Source: Ophiodon elongatus (taxonomy: Eukaryota; Chordata; Actinopteri; Perciformes; Hexagrammidae). From it: a stretch of DNA of 64,000 nt. Below, one piece after another: positions 20,704 through 33,132 of this stretch (the first letter of the stretch is position 1; each line of letters begins with the position of its first letter). The translations under genes were made by a program, and so were the position numbers. Under the pieces are notes generated by a model. It was given only the letters and a program-made list of their open reading frames with translations, had not been told where the DNA came from and did not search any database. The stretch lies in assembly GCA_016806645.1 (NCBI GenBank), contig JACSYO010000199.1, forward strand, positions 62,001 through 126,000, in the 5' to 3' direction.

Positions 20704-23262
20704 ATCAAAGTCAAAGTCAGCTTTATTTGTCAAATTCTCTACATGTGCAAAACATACAGAGGAATTGAAATTATGTTTCTCTCTTGTCCAACGGTAAAGC
20801 GCACATATAATAAAGTGCATGCAGATAATAAATAGATTAAAAAACACATTTCTAAAAGACTAAAATACAGACAACGTTGAGACAAGATATTTAAAAAACG
20901 ATCATTCTGTATTAGCAGCAGTATGTATATTAAAAAATGATCATTCTGTATTAGCAGCAGTTCGGACAGACACTGGAGTCTAGAAGAGGGGAGGGAGTGG
21001 GAGAGAGTTCAGCTTCCTAACAGCCTGGTGGATAAAGCTGTTTGTGAGTCTGGTGGTGCGAGCACGGAGGCTCCAGTATCTCCTCCCAGAGGGCAGTAGG
21101 CTGAAGAGACTGTGTGAGGGGTGGCTGGAGTCGCTCACAATCATGGTCCCTTTGCGGGTGAGGCGGGTGTTATATATGTCCTGAAGGGAGGGGAGTGAGG
21201 CACCAATGATCCTTCCAGCTGTGTTCACTATGCGCTGCAGGGCTCTTCTGTTGTAGTCAGTGCAGCTTCCGCCCCACACAGTGCCTCGGTAGAATGTGCA
21301 CATGATGGGTGGGGGGGTTCTTGCTTTCTTGAGTTTGCGGAGGAAGTAGAGGCGCCTCTGGGCTTTCTTCGCTAGTGATGTTGTGTTGGTTGTCCACAAG
21401 AGGTCCTCACTGATGTGCACCCCCTGGAATTTGGTGCTGCTCACTCTCTCTATATCAGCACCATTGATGGCCAGTGGTGGGTATTGAGGGTGGCTCTCCG
21501 GAAGTCAACAACAATCTCCTTGGTCTCGCTGATATTCAGAAGGAGGTTGTTATCTCTGCACCACATGGTCAGAAGGCTGACTTCCTTCCTATTGGAAGGA
21601 AGTCAGCCTCCTATATATTCCTTCTCATCATCCTTGGTGATGAGACCCACCAGAGTTGTGTCATCCGCAAATTTCACCATGTGATTGGTGCTGTATGTTG
21701 GTGTGCAGTCGTAAGTCAGCAAGGTGAAGAGCAGTGGACTGAGCACACAGCCTTGAGGGGCCCCTGTGCTCAGTGTGATGCTGCTCGAGGTGTTATTGCC
21801 GACACATACTGCTTGTGGCTTCTCACTGAGGAAGTCCAGCAGCCAGTTACACAGCGAGGTGTTTTAACCCCAGCTGGTCTAGTTTGCAGATGAGTTGTTG
21901 TGGTATTATGGTATTGAATGCTGAACTAAAGTCCATGAACAGCATTCTCACATACAAGTCTTTTGTGTCCAGGTGGGTGAGGGCTGGGTGGAGAGCAAAG
22001 CTGATTGCATCCTCCGTGGACCGTTTGGTATGCAAACTGGAAGGGGTCCAGGGTGGGGGGAAGAATGGATTTGATGTGTGACAAGACTAACCGTTCAAAG
22101 CACTTCATGCTTATGGGGGTCAGTGCCACTGGACACATTAGATAGATACACGGATAGTCATTAAAGCAGGACGGAGTGGATTTCTTTGGCACAGGTATGA
22201 TGATGGTGGCCTTGAAGCATGATGGAACAATAGCTTGTCTCAGAGAAGTATTAAAGACATCCGTGAAGACATCCTTAAGCTCCTCTGCACAGTCCTTCAA
22301 CACACGACCAGGGATGTGGTCTGGACCTGCTGCCTTGCGGGTGTTGATAGTGGAGAGTGCCCTCTTCACGCTGGCAGTAGACAGGCACAGAGCCTGATCG
22401 TGGGGAGGAGGCGGAGTCTTGTGTGGACGTGAGCTGTTCTGTGTTTCAAACCGTGCAAAGAAGCTGTTGAGGTTATTTAGCAGAGAGATGTTGCTGTCGC
22501 AGATCTGTGGCCCGGTTTTGTAGTCCGTAATTATCTGAATGCCCTGCCACAGGCTCTGTCTATCTCTGCTGTCTTTAAAGTGACAGGTTATCTTATTTGT
22601 GTATTCCTGTTTTGCTTTCCTCATGCCGTGGGACAGGTTGGCGCTCGCTCTTCTCAGGCCAATTTCATCCCCGGCTCTGAAGGTGTTGTTTCTGACCCTC
22701 AGCAGCCGATGTACTTCCCCTGTCAGCCATGGCTTCTGGTTAGCCCGAGTGGTGATGGTTTTTATATGAGTCACATCATCAATGCTTTTACTAATGTAAG
22801 AAGTAACAGTGTCTGTGTACTCCTCAATGTCTGTGTGATTGTTGTATGTGGCTGCCTGCTTAAACATTCCCCAGTCTGTTGTGTCAAAGCAGTCTTGGAG
22901 AGCGGATGAGGCCATCTCTGGCCACACCCGTACTTGCTATAAAACCAGTCTGGAGACTTTCACTCTTGGTCTGTATGCTGGCATTAGCATGACGGTGATG
23001 TGGTCAGAGAGTCCTATGTGGGGTAGGGGTGAGGCTTTGTACGCTCCTTTGTGGGTTGTGTAGACCAGATCCAAAATGTTATCCCCTCTTGTTGGGAAAT
23101 CAACATGCTGGTGTAGTTTGGGAAGGACAATCTTAAGGTCAGCATGATTAAAATCTCCAGCGAGGATGGTGAATCCGTCTAGGTGAGCTGTCTGTTGTTC
23201 ACTGATTGCCTGATACAGTTCACAAAGTTCCGCATTTCTGTCACAATCTTGGTCGTAATAAC
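20704..23262 (-). mobile_element. Rex1 LINE copy A, 5' truncated
   Basis: Minus-strand Rex1-group non-LTR retrotransposon. The 3' end on the left is the usual tail, seen on the minus strand as acaaataaagctgactttga. It begins on the right inside the endonuclease domain, so it is truncated in the usual way for LINEs. Near the 3' end (about 20885..20962) a 40-odd-bp stretch containing gatcattctgtattagcagc is tandemly duplicated. Confidence 0.85.
20980..23250 (-). pseudogene. Rex1 ORF2: endonuclease end plus reverse transcriptase
   Basis: Read on the minus strand, this holds the end of the apurinic-type endonuclease (GDFNHADLKIVLPKLHQH, then LSDHITV), a stop near 22945, and a long open stretch (22927..21926, 333 codons) with the RT start SINTRKAAGPDHIPGRVLK, IPVPKKS, ALTPISMKCFERL and DPFQFAYQ. 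Later blocks are in other frames: VRMLFMDFSSAFNTI (near 21940), the PQGCVLSPLL-type and FADDTT regions (21650..21760), MWCRDNNLLLN (near 21545) and the C-terminal KAQRRLYFLRKLKKA to IHQAVRKLNSLPLP. At least four frame changes occur. A perfect 16-bp inverted repeat at 21574..21609 falls in the RT coding. Confidence 0.85.
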
Positions 23263-23863
23263 AATATTAACATCAACATCAGTGTTTAACGGCTCCTTCA
23301 GTCAACCCTTATTTATAACGGGAGTCTAACTGGTACAAAGTCAACTGGGTAAACCTGGAGCTCAGTCTTAGACAAGCTGAAAATTACAGTTTAAGCAGGA
23401 CAACTCAGTCAGTCAGGTCTATATGGATCAGATATAGATAAATGTATATCAGAAGCAGATATCCTGAGCAAGACTAGAACAAGATATCAACAACAGTCCC
23501 ACATGAGTTCAATCTATCAAGTCAGTTTATGAGTTAAGTTACTCACAGTTCACCAATTCACCGACATGCTGCTCGTAGAATTTTTGCGGGTGCGCGCGGT
23601 CCAAGGTCGGCGGAGTGGGGAATAAGTCGCTTCCCAGGGTCTCGGCAAAAAAGCCAGACATAAATTTTATCCAGACTTTGTCGGGCTTGTTTGTAATATT
23701 AATTAAATTAATTATTATTAATTTTTTTTTATATTAAAAACATGTTATAATTTTGTGATTTTTTACATTATATCCTATTTTATATCCAATAACCTCATTC
23801 CACATACCAATCTGTTCATGATTACTTAATCAGTGCCTCTCACAGATTTCCAAACATGCGCGC

Positions 23864-23865
<2 letters not shown>
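23263..23865. other. Unclassified flank plus AT-rich tract
   Basis: 23263..23690 is non-coding with a compact GC-rich section (gcgggtgcgcgcggtcc) and may belong to the older repeat split by Rex1 copy A. 23690..23770 is very AT-rich. No gene seen. Confidence 0.35.

Positions 23866-23906
<41 letters not shown>
23866..23906. repeat. (AC)n microsatellite
   Basis: About 20 perfect AC dinucleotides. Confidence 0.95.
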
Positions 23907-23907
<1 letters not shown>

Positions 23908-26900
23908 TACCCATACATACCCTACTTAATATAAGTCCGAGAAAACAGATTTGATTAGATTATCACATACATCATCGTAACAGCCTCACGTTATTGTCTT
24001 TATTACTGTCCATTGCGTCTGCATGTACATATGTACATATTTTGTCATGTTATTTCACCATTAAAGGAATACAAATTACTTGTGATATCAATTCCCCTGC
24101 TTGCACTAGAATACTGATGAATATATATGCATGCATGACCATGTATGCACATTTATTGCAGGCCATTCTCTGGACCATAAGAACTTTCCATCAAGCATAG
24201 ACCGACTCATCACTGTATTGATTATCTATTCCAAGTCTTATGACTCATTAAGGTCAAGACACTAAACACGGGTAACACGAGGACCTGCCAATCCACCAAT
24301 GATAATTATGTCCAGGACACCTTTTACAATATTTAGGAGTTCGTGGGAAGAAGGAAAATGTCCAATGAGAGTTTGAGTTGATGCTTAAAATCATCACAAT
24401 GTTATTTGCACCTGGCCTTTACAGCAGGGGTGTAAATATAGACAGTGCAGACAGTACGAGTGGCAGGTGGGGGAATGTGTAGAGAGAGTGGGCCCTACAA
24501 CAATGTACTGGGCGTTGAAATTGCTACATCTAAAATAACTACAGCATTGTTCAAAGTAGAACTTGCATTATGCTGAACATGTAAATAAGTATGCATAAAC
24601 ATTATCAATCAAGTATTTATACTTTCTTTTTTTCAATTTCAATTTTAATTTCTTATTCTCAAGCTTTCACTTCTCAAAAAGAAATCCTGATCTATAGACT
24701 GTTTCCTGCTTGAACCACACATATCCAAACGTGCCAAAAGTACAAGTTTGCTATCGTGTTTTAACATTGTAACAGCCACTGTTGGAGGGATGCAGTACTT
24801 AAGCGTTTAGAGATAACAATTGTAATCTTTTTGTGCTTAGGCCTGAACAATGGGGTGGAGCATCACTTGGCTATGAACAATGGGGGTCCTACGTGCACAA
24901 CATTTTTCATCTCTGATTTCGCTTGTCTTGTTTTTTGTCTTTTATATCATAAAATCTTACACTTGCAACACATTAAACTCTGAGGCTACAGTTGAGTAAT
25001 TTGTATTTGTAATATTAGATGACTCAAATTAATTTGTATGCATTGAGACACACAAGCTAGAGTGTAATCACACACGCAAATCCTTTTCAGTATTATCATA
25101 ATGACTGCAGTTAGGCAAGGAGCATAGCATGCCTCACATCTGGCTGGCCGCACTACTTGAGAGCTGTGTGTTTGTGTGTAACACACACTTCCTAGAGCAA
25201 CATGGTCAATTTAAGGTCCAGTATTTTTGTGCTGCTAGAGGAAGGCCTACAAGGACAAGCAGTGTAGTGGTGAAGGAGAGAGGAGTTCATCATTTCTCTT
25301 AACATATCATGGTTCAGTGCCTTGCCCAAGGACATATTAAGAGTATTTGTGTCGAGAAAGCCGACTTATTCCGTTGGATACAAGGCTTTAAGCAGTTGTT
25401 GATTATTGTCAGACTTCCAAGCATACATTGTATTCAATTTGATTAATTTGGTTTAAGTTATCCAGAAAGCAAGTTTTACCAATTTGAGGTATGTTTTATG
25501 CTTAGTGATGTCCTTCAAACAGAGACATATTAGCAGAGGCAGGCTGACCAGATTGATGGTGTTGCCCCACAGGGACATTCAGAGAAATCACAGTGAGACA
25601 TTTGCAATACAAATGAGGATTTTTTTAATGGTTCATACAGTAGAAGACAAAGACTTTGCTATATTGATTTGTAAATCAATACCCCATTGTCTAACAGCAT
25701 ACCTACTGTCAAGTAGAGTTGAGATCCCAGAAGAGCTGCCCTACTTAAGTAAAAGGCATAAAGATTGGACTAAAAAGATCAGGCTAAAGAACACAGAGCT
25801 TATATAATAAAAAAATTAGTATAACCTAAAAGTTGATTTTGCATTTATGTATTGTGACTTAATACGAAGTGATTTAATAACCAAAAGGTGATTATTATTA
25901 TTGATTATTTTGACTAACAGCCCTAAAAGTTTGGAAACTGTTGAAACTTCGTCTCTGCTCATGTCTCAGAGGATCCCGATAGTGGGCAGGAATTGGCTGA
26001 CGGAGATTCTCATTCCCCCCTCCCTAAACAGGGTTTAAGGAGGACAATGTTTTTCTGTGCCTTTGTACGGAGTCAAGAGGATCGCAGGCGGGACTTCTTT
26101 TCCCTCGGCAGGTGTCTACGCTAGGCCAGGCGAAGACATCTCCTTTGTAAAAGGATTTATTTTACAAAAATGACTTTCACTCAGTCTCGGCTCAGTAAGA
26201 AATGTATCCTCTGATCAGACTGTAATGAATTGAAGTACAGGAAGTATTTGAGCTGTTTCTTTGCCCCTGCTAATAATCCTGCAGTAAAATATCTAAACTG
26301 CATTCAAAGCAAGTTGTCCTGAGACTTTATCATAGAAAAGTAGTTAAATGTATTCATGGTTGTAAAAAGCTAAGACCAATTGAACAGAGAGCTGATTAAT
26401 TTGATAGTCCTGTGAAATGTGTTAATCTGCCAGATCTAACACTACTGCTTGTTTATTCTTATCATTGCCCGTTTAGAGGGTAGAAATGCAGGATTGTGAT
26501 TGAAGAAGTGTTTGTTAAACAACTTGATTTGATTAGTTAAGTAAAAGATCAGTTAAACATTTCGTCAACTCATGCATTGTATAATTTCTGAAATGGTTCT
26601 GTAACTAAAGAAAAGTAAAATTTCCTCACTTTGTAATAAAATTTTTGTTATGGAGGACTAATACACTTTTGTCGAAGCAAGAGACTGGTCTGCTTTGTGG
26701 CTAGAACTTAAATGTTTAACTTTAAATATTAAATTAATATTAAATGTCTATACTTATAAGTCCAAAAGACTGGTAATGTTAATCTATGAGGAAGAATATG
26801 ATTTAGCGGTTTTACAGAAAAATTCACATATGGCAAGTAACAGAGCAGTAAAATGATCAGAAGGGTTTAAAACAAAGTTCTGGGTAAGCCAAAGTTATTT

Positions 26901-27249
26901 GAAGTAAATATCACAGTTCATAGATCGATTTCCTGCTTCAACATTGACCTACCAAACAATTTAAAAATTGGTTTTACATAATCGAACTGAAGCAAAGGTT
27001 TTCAACCTCTTTTTTACTCTAGCTGGTAGCATTCCATCCAGGTGAGCTAGTTTCAGGTGCATGGTATTGTGCATTCTGGCAAACTGTCATGGCTTACCGG
27101 CACACTTTATAAAACTGGTTAGTGACATTTCTTTCACCTTTGCTTTTCATGCTTTGACAAGTCAAATGTCTGCTTTGAATGAGGTCAATTAGTTTGGTTT
27201 ATTCAATGTTATTATAACTGAATGATAAAATAGACAACACTACAGAATT
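23907..27249. other. Intronic DNA, no gene found
   Basis: 3.3 kb of AT-rich sequence without supported coding regions. The phrase cttgcccaaggacat at about 25321 is shared with the SINE body and may be a SINE relic. A GC-richer patch at 25960..26140 has no recognised identity. Confidence 0.5.
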
Positions 27250-27520
27250 AAATGGTACATTTACTTGTAAAACGCCTTTCTAGTTTTCTGACCACAGAAA
27301 GCGTTTTGACACTACATGCCATTCACACACTGATGACAGGGGCTACCATGCAAGGTGCCATCTGCCCATCAGACCAACTAACATTCCTACCCATTCATAC
27401 ACCGGAACGCCTACGGTAGCAATTTGGGGTTAAGTGTTTTGCCCAAGGACATGTAGTCATGGACTGAAGGAGCCGGGGATTGAACTGCTGATCTTCAGAT
27501 TTAAGGACAACCTGCTCAGA
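27250..27520 (-). mobile_element. tRNA-derived SINE, copy 4
   Basis: Reverse copy of the SINE: 3' part at 27250..27330 (cgcctttctagttttctgac form), body with ttggggttaagtgttttgcc, and a diverged tRNA-like head ending near 27520. Confidence 0.8.
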
Positions 27521-28499
27521 GGCCAAAGTTGCAAGAAATGAGAATGATACTTGTCTTCTCATTGAGTTCTGCGCCAAAACACATACATACATACAGATAG
27601 CCAGTGCAATTGTTTTCCACCCACTTCTTGGGTTATGGTTGCCACTGTGAGAGAGGGTCTTTTGGGATGGCAGCTCATTGAGCCGTGGTCTGTTGGGAGA
27701 AAAGAGTATCATGAGAGCCTAGAGGACACCACCACACAGCATAAGAAGTTGCTTGATGATGAGATGTTTAGGGTGAGAATCAAACCTCAGTCATTTTTGG
27801 TAGCAATTAATGTGTAGGATACGGTATTAAAAACTATCAAGAACCGCAACTTGGAAGTAAAGCTGGTAACTTGTTTGCTTATTCTTTGATCAAATAATTC
27901 CTGATTCTTGTGCACAATGGTTGATATACAGGGTTACAATGTTAATGTTTTGCCATTGTACAACAGGCTTGCACAACAAAATCTTGCTACATGAGAAAAA
28001 CATCCCAAAAAACCAAACTATAATAAATGATGGAGGGTGAAATGCTTGCCAGATAGCAGCAGGGTGAAAAGGCTCTGGCTGGTTATTGTCTTTTAATATC
28101 ATTTAGGCTCTTCGCAGCCACATCTTGTCACCAATATCACAGATGCTCGATAGGTGCTGTAATGGGAATTTGATATTCTTATTTGTATTTATATTTCTAT
28201 CTGTGTGAACTGTTTTCAAGTTGTCAGCGATCTGCATTGTGATTGGGGGGTAAACAGCAAATGGCTTACTAACCCCCATACCTGTCGTGAAGTACTTTGA
28301 GGGATAGGTCATAAATTAAGGACAGGACAAAGATTCTCTGCATGTTGCTCTTCGCACGCTGACCAAGTTCCTTTGATATTACCATATGCTCCTCCCGAGC
28401 CCCCACTGTTCCTGTTCCTATATCATGTCTGAAAATGCTAGAACCTTCAGTGCATCCTTAGACAGACTCATAGGGACTCTGTATAACGGTGCCTCTTCT
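27521..28499. other. Unassigned intronic DNA
   Basis: No coding sequence or recognisable repeat. The right part may include Rex1 copy B 3' sequence that has decayed beyond recognition. Confidence 0.4.
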
Positions 28500-28684
28500 C
28501 TGCAGAGAATAAAGATCTTAAGGATAAGTTCTGGTATTATGACACCGGGCAAGGTCAATTTGACCATTACAATGCTCAATGATGTTATGGGCAGTTTTAA
28601 TCACCCACTGTAGAGCCCTCCTGTACTGGGTTGTACATATCCCATGCCAGTTTGTAATGTTTCCAATCAAGATGCTTTCTATTG
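28500..28684 (-). pseudogene. Rex1 copy B ORF2, C-terminal segment
   Basis: Minus-strand coding remnant after the RT domain. It is readable as IESILIGNITNWHGICT followed by YRRALQWVIKTAHNIIEH; identity with Rex1 fades beyond about 28520. The right edge (28680..28684, tattg) is one half of the target-site duplication of the inserted LINE. Confidence 0.7.
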
Positions 28685-30657
28685 GCTTCCATGCCATTCC
28701 ATGGCTTGTCATGGGAATCCACTGGATTTTATTCCAACAAATGTCCCTATTATCTCTGATTTTATGCCCCCAGATATTCAAGAAATAAGTGATATAATTG
28801 ATGATCTCAAAATATCTTCGGCTGGCCATTACAACATTTCTGCATTTCTTGTCAAACAGGTGAAACAGTCAATACTGCAGCCACTTGTTCACATCTTCAC
28901 CTTGTCTTTGAAAACAGGTGTTGTGCCAGAAGATTTAAAAAAAGTTTATTCCTTTGTTTAAAGCAGAAAACCCATGTTGTTTCAACAACTATAGACCCAT
29001 ATCTATATTGCCTTGTTTTTCAAAAAAACTAGAAAAAAATTGTACACAAAAGGATTATATTTCATATAGTCTAATTCAATTCTTTACAAACACCAGTATG
29101 GTTTGCGTAAAAATCATTCAACATATATCGCTTTACTTTACCTTGTTGATAAAGTTATCTCTGCACTTGACAATAATTTATTTATTTGCAGTATTTTCAT
29201 AGACCTTTCCAAAGCCTTCGATACAGTAAACCATAATATTTTATTGGAAAAGCTGCATAAATATGGATTCCATGACATTGCAAACAAATGGTTAAAAAAT
29301 GATGTCACCAACAGAAGACAGTTTGTTTGTGTTAAAGGTTGTTATTCAAACAAAGCTAGACTAATATGTGGGGTTCCACAGGGGTCCATTCTTGGACCAT
29401 TATTATTTCTAATTAATATTAATGATTTGTCCAATGTGTCAAAAAGCCTTTTTCCGATAATGTTTGCAGATGACACAACCCTAGTTCTCTCTCATTCAAA
29501 TTTCAATTCACTGATTATGGAAGCTAATGCTGGTTTAACTGCCTATGCTACATGGTTCAAATTAAATAAGCTATCTTTGAATATCAAAAAATCAAACTTT
29601 ATTATTTTTATTATTAACAATCTTACTCGAAGGACTTATCTAAAATTAAAATTGAATCTCTTGAGATGCCTCAAGTGTCATCTACAACATTCCTAGGAAT
29701 TATTATTGATGAAAGTTTAAGTTGGAGTAAACATATTAACTGTGTTAGTAGAAAAATAAACAAATATATTGGAATCATAAGGAGGGTTAGACATCTTGTC
29801 TCTGCAAACTGTCTCCTTATTCTTTATTACAGTTTAATTTATCCCTATCTTTCATATTGTAATAGTTTGGGCAAGTTCTTTTCCTACTTCTCTGCGAAAA
29901 ATGTTGGTCCTCCAGAAACGTTCTGTTAGGATTGCAACCCGATCAGAGTCACATATCTCAGCTGCTCCTTTATTTCAGAAACTGCAGATTCTTACTATTT
30001 ATGACATTAATATTTCTCTAACTTGCGTTTTCATGTATAAGATACACTTATGTGAAGGAAATATTCCTGATCATTTCAAGACCTACTTCAAAGTTAATTC
30101 GCAGGTTCACTCTTACGCAACTCGTCAATCTTCACATCTTCATCCTCCTAAATTACTGACCAGAGGTCAATTTTCTATTAGATTTAGGGGAACCAAATTA
30201 TGGAATGATTTTTCCCACCTAACAAAAACATGTCCCTCTATAAAATGTTTCAAAATAAAATTTTGTTTGTAAGAGTTTTTTATGTATTAGTGTTCATGTC
30301 TTTCTTGTTTTAGCTGTTATATCTACATTTATAGTTGTTTCACTCATGGGGAATTGTAGCATTACCATTGCTTAGGAATTACCACAGGTGTATAATCCAA
30401 CATCCTTGAACAAACACAAGCCATGCTTACTTTCACATGCACACACATGCACACACACACACTCTATACAATTACAGTATTTTCTTTTCTTTCTTTCTGT
30501 TGTCTGTCTTATGCATTTTTAATTTTATGTTTGTACAATTTTAAATATTATATAGGTGGAGGCTTAAAATAAGCCAAGTTGCTCTTCCTGCACTGTGATT
30601 TTCATTTATCTCTGTTATGTTTGTTTATTTTTAATTTTATTGTGCAAAATAAAAAAA
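28685..30657 (+). mobile_element. Jockey-superfamily LINE (CR1/L2/Crack-like) inserted in Rex1
   Basis: A 1.97-kb, 5'-truncated LINE ending in an A-rich tail (aaaataaaaaaa at 30646..30657). It is flanked by tattg at 28680..28684 and 30658..30662; removing the element and one tattg restores continuous Rex1 sequence, so the limits are firm. The 3' UTR (30273..30640) has a CA-rich patch near 30440..30465. It is younger than the Rex1 it sits in. Confidence 0.85.
28745..30272 (+). pseudogene. LINE reverse transcriptase and C-terminal domain, frameshifted
   Basis: This encoded the RT of the inserted LINE. In order: a segment ending HIFTLSLKTGVVPEDLKK; FNNYRPISILPCFSKKLEK in the next frame; RKNHSTYIALLYLVDKV and FIDLSKAFDTVNHNILL; GVPQGSILGPLLFL; the catalytic MFADDTTLVLS (about 29460..29490); WFKLNKLSLNIKKSNF; then in other frames STTFLGIIIDESLSWSKHI and a C-terminal domain from KRSVRIATRSE to CFKIKFCL, stop at 30270..30272. 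Four or five frameshifts break it, but few residues seem lost, so it is relatively young. The endonuclease is missing through 5' truncation. Confidence 0.85.
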
Positions 30658-31124
30658 TATTGCTCCTCTTTAAAAGTTAGCAAGAATTTTGCATGGGATT
30701 TTTGCCTTGTTAAGAAATACAGCTGTTTATTAGCTCTTTTTTATACTAGGATGGAGATGTGGGAAGACCATGTTAGGTTGTTTCTGGTGGTAATTCCCAG
30801 GAACTCAAAACTGTTCACTTGTCCCTTCTCAGCTCCATTAACGAACACAGAGGTACATCTTTGCATCCTTTTTTCTAAAATCCACAATCAGCTCCTTGGT
30901 TTTTATTGACGCTGAGCAGTCATTCATTCTGATGCTCTATGAGCACCACTCTTCAAGAGTGCAAGTTACATTGTTGTTTGTAATCTGGCCAATGACAGTA
31001 GAAGCAAACTTCACAACAGAGTTCTCATGTTTGGGGTAGTAGTTGTGGGTGTACAGCATGAACAGGAGGGGGCTGAGCACACAGCCCTGTGGGGCTCCAG
31101 TGTTCAACACTAGAGTGGAGGAGG
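30658..31124 (-). pseudogene. Rex1 copy B ORF2, middle segment
   Basis: Minus-strand RT remnant: GAPQGCVLSPLLFMLYTHNY, then VVKFASTVIGQITNN, where the ADD residues of the catalytic box have been lost (consensus FADDTTVIG). Downstream blocks such as the LIVDF-type strand and VNSFEFLGI-like strand are in shifted frames. Confidence 0.75.
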
Positions 31125-31797
31125 TGTGAGGATTATGTCTAACCCTGTGTCCTCCTACGAGTCCCGCCCACTGCCACGCCTCTCTCCGTAGGCACAGCTG
31201 TGTCTCATTCCCCTTGATCATCTCCAGCCGACATCCGGTCATCCTCGTCCCACCTGTCAGTTCGTCCGTTTACCTACCTGGTATTCCGACCCATGAGTTG
31301 TCCGTCTTTCACCTTGTGAGTTTCCGGCTCTAACTACCCATTCGTTTTCTACTTTCCTGCCGTCCAGTGTCGAGCCTCGGGTCTCACCTGTGCGAAGAGG
31401 TCTTCCAGTTCGTTCCTCGGAGATCAGCGGTGAAGTCTTGACGATCCTGTGTCGAGCCTCGGGTGTCACACAGCCGATCCAGCCTGCCAGCCACCGACGC
31501 AACGGAGCCACTTTCCGGCTTGGATCCGAGTGGAGCGCGTGCACGCGCCTCCGCTTTGACGTAACAGTTTTGCTGCCGGCTTCGTCTGCCGCTTCGAGGG
31601 CTAGCGGAGCTCTCTCCCGGATTCGGAGGAGAGAGACCGAGAAGTGACTTTACGCTCCTGTGGGTTGCCTGGCTACTTCAGAACTTGGACTTTGTTGTTT
31701 CCTGTTTTTTCCCTGCCTGTGAATAAATCCTGGTTTGAGAAGGAACTCTGCTGTCCTGTGTCTGCGTTTGGGTCCGTGAACACACCACACCGTAACA
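31125..31797 (+). mobile_element. Solo LTR (Gypsy-type) with 5-bp TSD inside Rex1
   Basis: A 673-bp LTR from TGTGAGGATT to CCGTAACA, flanked by GGAGG at 31120..31124 and 31798..31802. Removing it together with one GGAGG restores the Rex1 HTSSTL coding block. An AATAAA near 31722 sets the plus orientation. Its 3' end (tgcgtttgggtcc...cgtaaca) resembles that of the LTR at 2891..3443, so the two are probably related subfamilies. A direct repeat of tgtcgagcctcgggt occurs at about 31369 and 31451. There is no internal body. Confidence 0.85.
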
Positions 31798-31802
31798 GGA
31801 GG

Positions 31803-32075
31803 TGTGGCTTTCAATCGGAAGTGCCTTAGGTTTGTGAGTTTAATAACCAGTTGCAGAGTGAGGTACTCAAGCCCAGACTACTAAACTTACCATTTATCAG
31901 TTTCATGGGAGAGATTGAGTTGAATGCTCAGCTGAAATCAACAAACATTCTTATATAGGTGTTATTTTCAACACAAGTGAGGGCTGAGTGGAGGGCATTG
32001 GAGATGACGTCCTTTGTGGATGTGTTGACTCTGTATGCCAACTGGTAAAGAACCAGTATTGAGGGCAAATCAATG
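31803..32075 (-). pseudogene. Rex1 copy B ORF2, RT fingers/palm segment
   Basis: Minus-strand RT remnant readable as LAYRVNTSTKDVISNALHSA, then NNTYIRMFVDFS*AFNSISP with a stop in place of a residue, and SLCNWLLNS. It ends about 32075, where the element is truncated. Confidence 0.75.
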
Positions 32076-32635
32076 TCATTCAGATCTCGGCACGCGTGTA
32101 GAGGTTCCGTGCGTGCAACTCAAACAGCCGCGCAAGCAAATTACTTTTGCAAGCGCTTTCACATCACTCCGCGCAGAATATCTCTGCTAAATTACAGCCT
32201 GTAAAGAGAAAACCATGCTATGAGCATCTTGTGGTGCGCGACTTGCTCGCTCGCAAAACTTTCACCTGCTTTTTCTTCTTGACAGTAAGTGGGCAGACCC
32301 AGTTAACATTGTATTACTAGATTTAATTGCTTACAATCCTCGTCTTTGGATTGGCCGGATATCACACCGGCACAGTAGCTAGGTGGCGATATAAAGGTGG
32401 TTTGCAATCCGCCACTATACACTACATCTCAGAGGTACATATTGCACTTTTTACTCCACTACATCTCTGGTAAATTCCCACATCTTGCCTCAAGCTCAGA
32501 GGAAAGCACACACACGTTGTACTTTTACTTTTTTGCCAAATGTGAATTAAAAAAAAAAGTATGTTTTTATGATAAAAGAACACGCATGGAGACACACGTG
32601 TGCATTCAAACATGTGACAAAAACAAACAACCTGT
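32076..32635. other. Unassigned, repeat-like sequence
   Basis: Non-coding. 32090..32240 is GC-rich (cacgcgtgtagaggttccgtgcgtgc) and 32340..32420 contains aggtggcgatataaaggtgg, which has the look of a fish DNA-transposon remnant, but no ends were found. Confidence 0.3.
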
Positions 32636-33065
32636 ATAAAATATGGACGTAGTCTCTCTATCACCCAAAAGGTATAGAAAGGGCTGTTGTGATGCTCCCA
32701 GTGGGTGGTTCCATCTGTTGCAATCTTGGCAGTTATGTCCACATAACTCTAAAAATGGACAAAGAGGTAGATCATTGGTGGCGCTGAGATGAGCCCAGGT
32801 GACACAGGGCAGACAGCTAGCGGCCAAACAACCAGAAATGGCACCCACTTGCCAATCAAAGCAGCCATGCCCTCAATTATAACTTTAAACATGTGTTACA
32901 TACAAATTCACCCCCATACAGTTGTCATGAAGAGGGATATTTGCTATAGATTAAAACTTTTTTTAACTTTCTGCTGTAAAGTTGGCCATTTTAACATGGG
33001 GGTCTGGACATTGAATCGCTTTTGTAGCCAGCCTCAAGTGGCTATTCAAAGAACAGCGTCCCTAC
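32636..33065 (+). repeat. Unclassified interspersed repeat X, copy 1
   Basis: Shares two separated blocks with 59258..60180: gggtggttcc...catcttggcag at about 32703..32728 and the tctgctgtaaag...gcttttgtagccagcctcaagtgg block at 32970..33045. The latter block is widespread in fish genomes. It is non-coding, and class and limits are unknown. Confidence 0.45.
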
Positions 33066-33132
33066 TGTGCCTTTTTAGTAGCACAGATTATGCAATTACA
33101 GATTAGGACCCTTTTTGTTGCAGAGCACTTAC

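Larger units (their letters stand above)
28500..32075 (-). mobile_element. Rex1 LINE copy B, split by two younger insertions
   Basis: A minus-strand Rex1 element present in three segments: 31803..32075 (RT middle, LAYRVNTSTKDVISNALHSA and MFVDFS*AFNSI), 30658..31124 (TLVLNTGAPQGCVLSPLLF, then the degraded ADD box and the thumb to IPCKILANF) and 28500..28684 (IESILIGNITNWHGICT, YRRALQWVIKTA). The reading runs straight across both gaps: the solo LTR at 31125..31797 interrupts the HTSSTL block and the LINE at 28685..30657 interrupts between RGA and IESIL. It is the oldest of the three elements here. Confidence 0.8.

Noticed and set aside
21926..22927. 333-codon open frame as a host gene
   Set aside because: It contains Rex1 reverse transcriptase motifs and lies within an element with a Rex1 tail.
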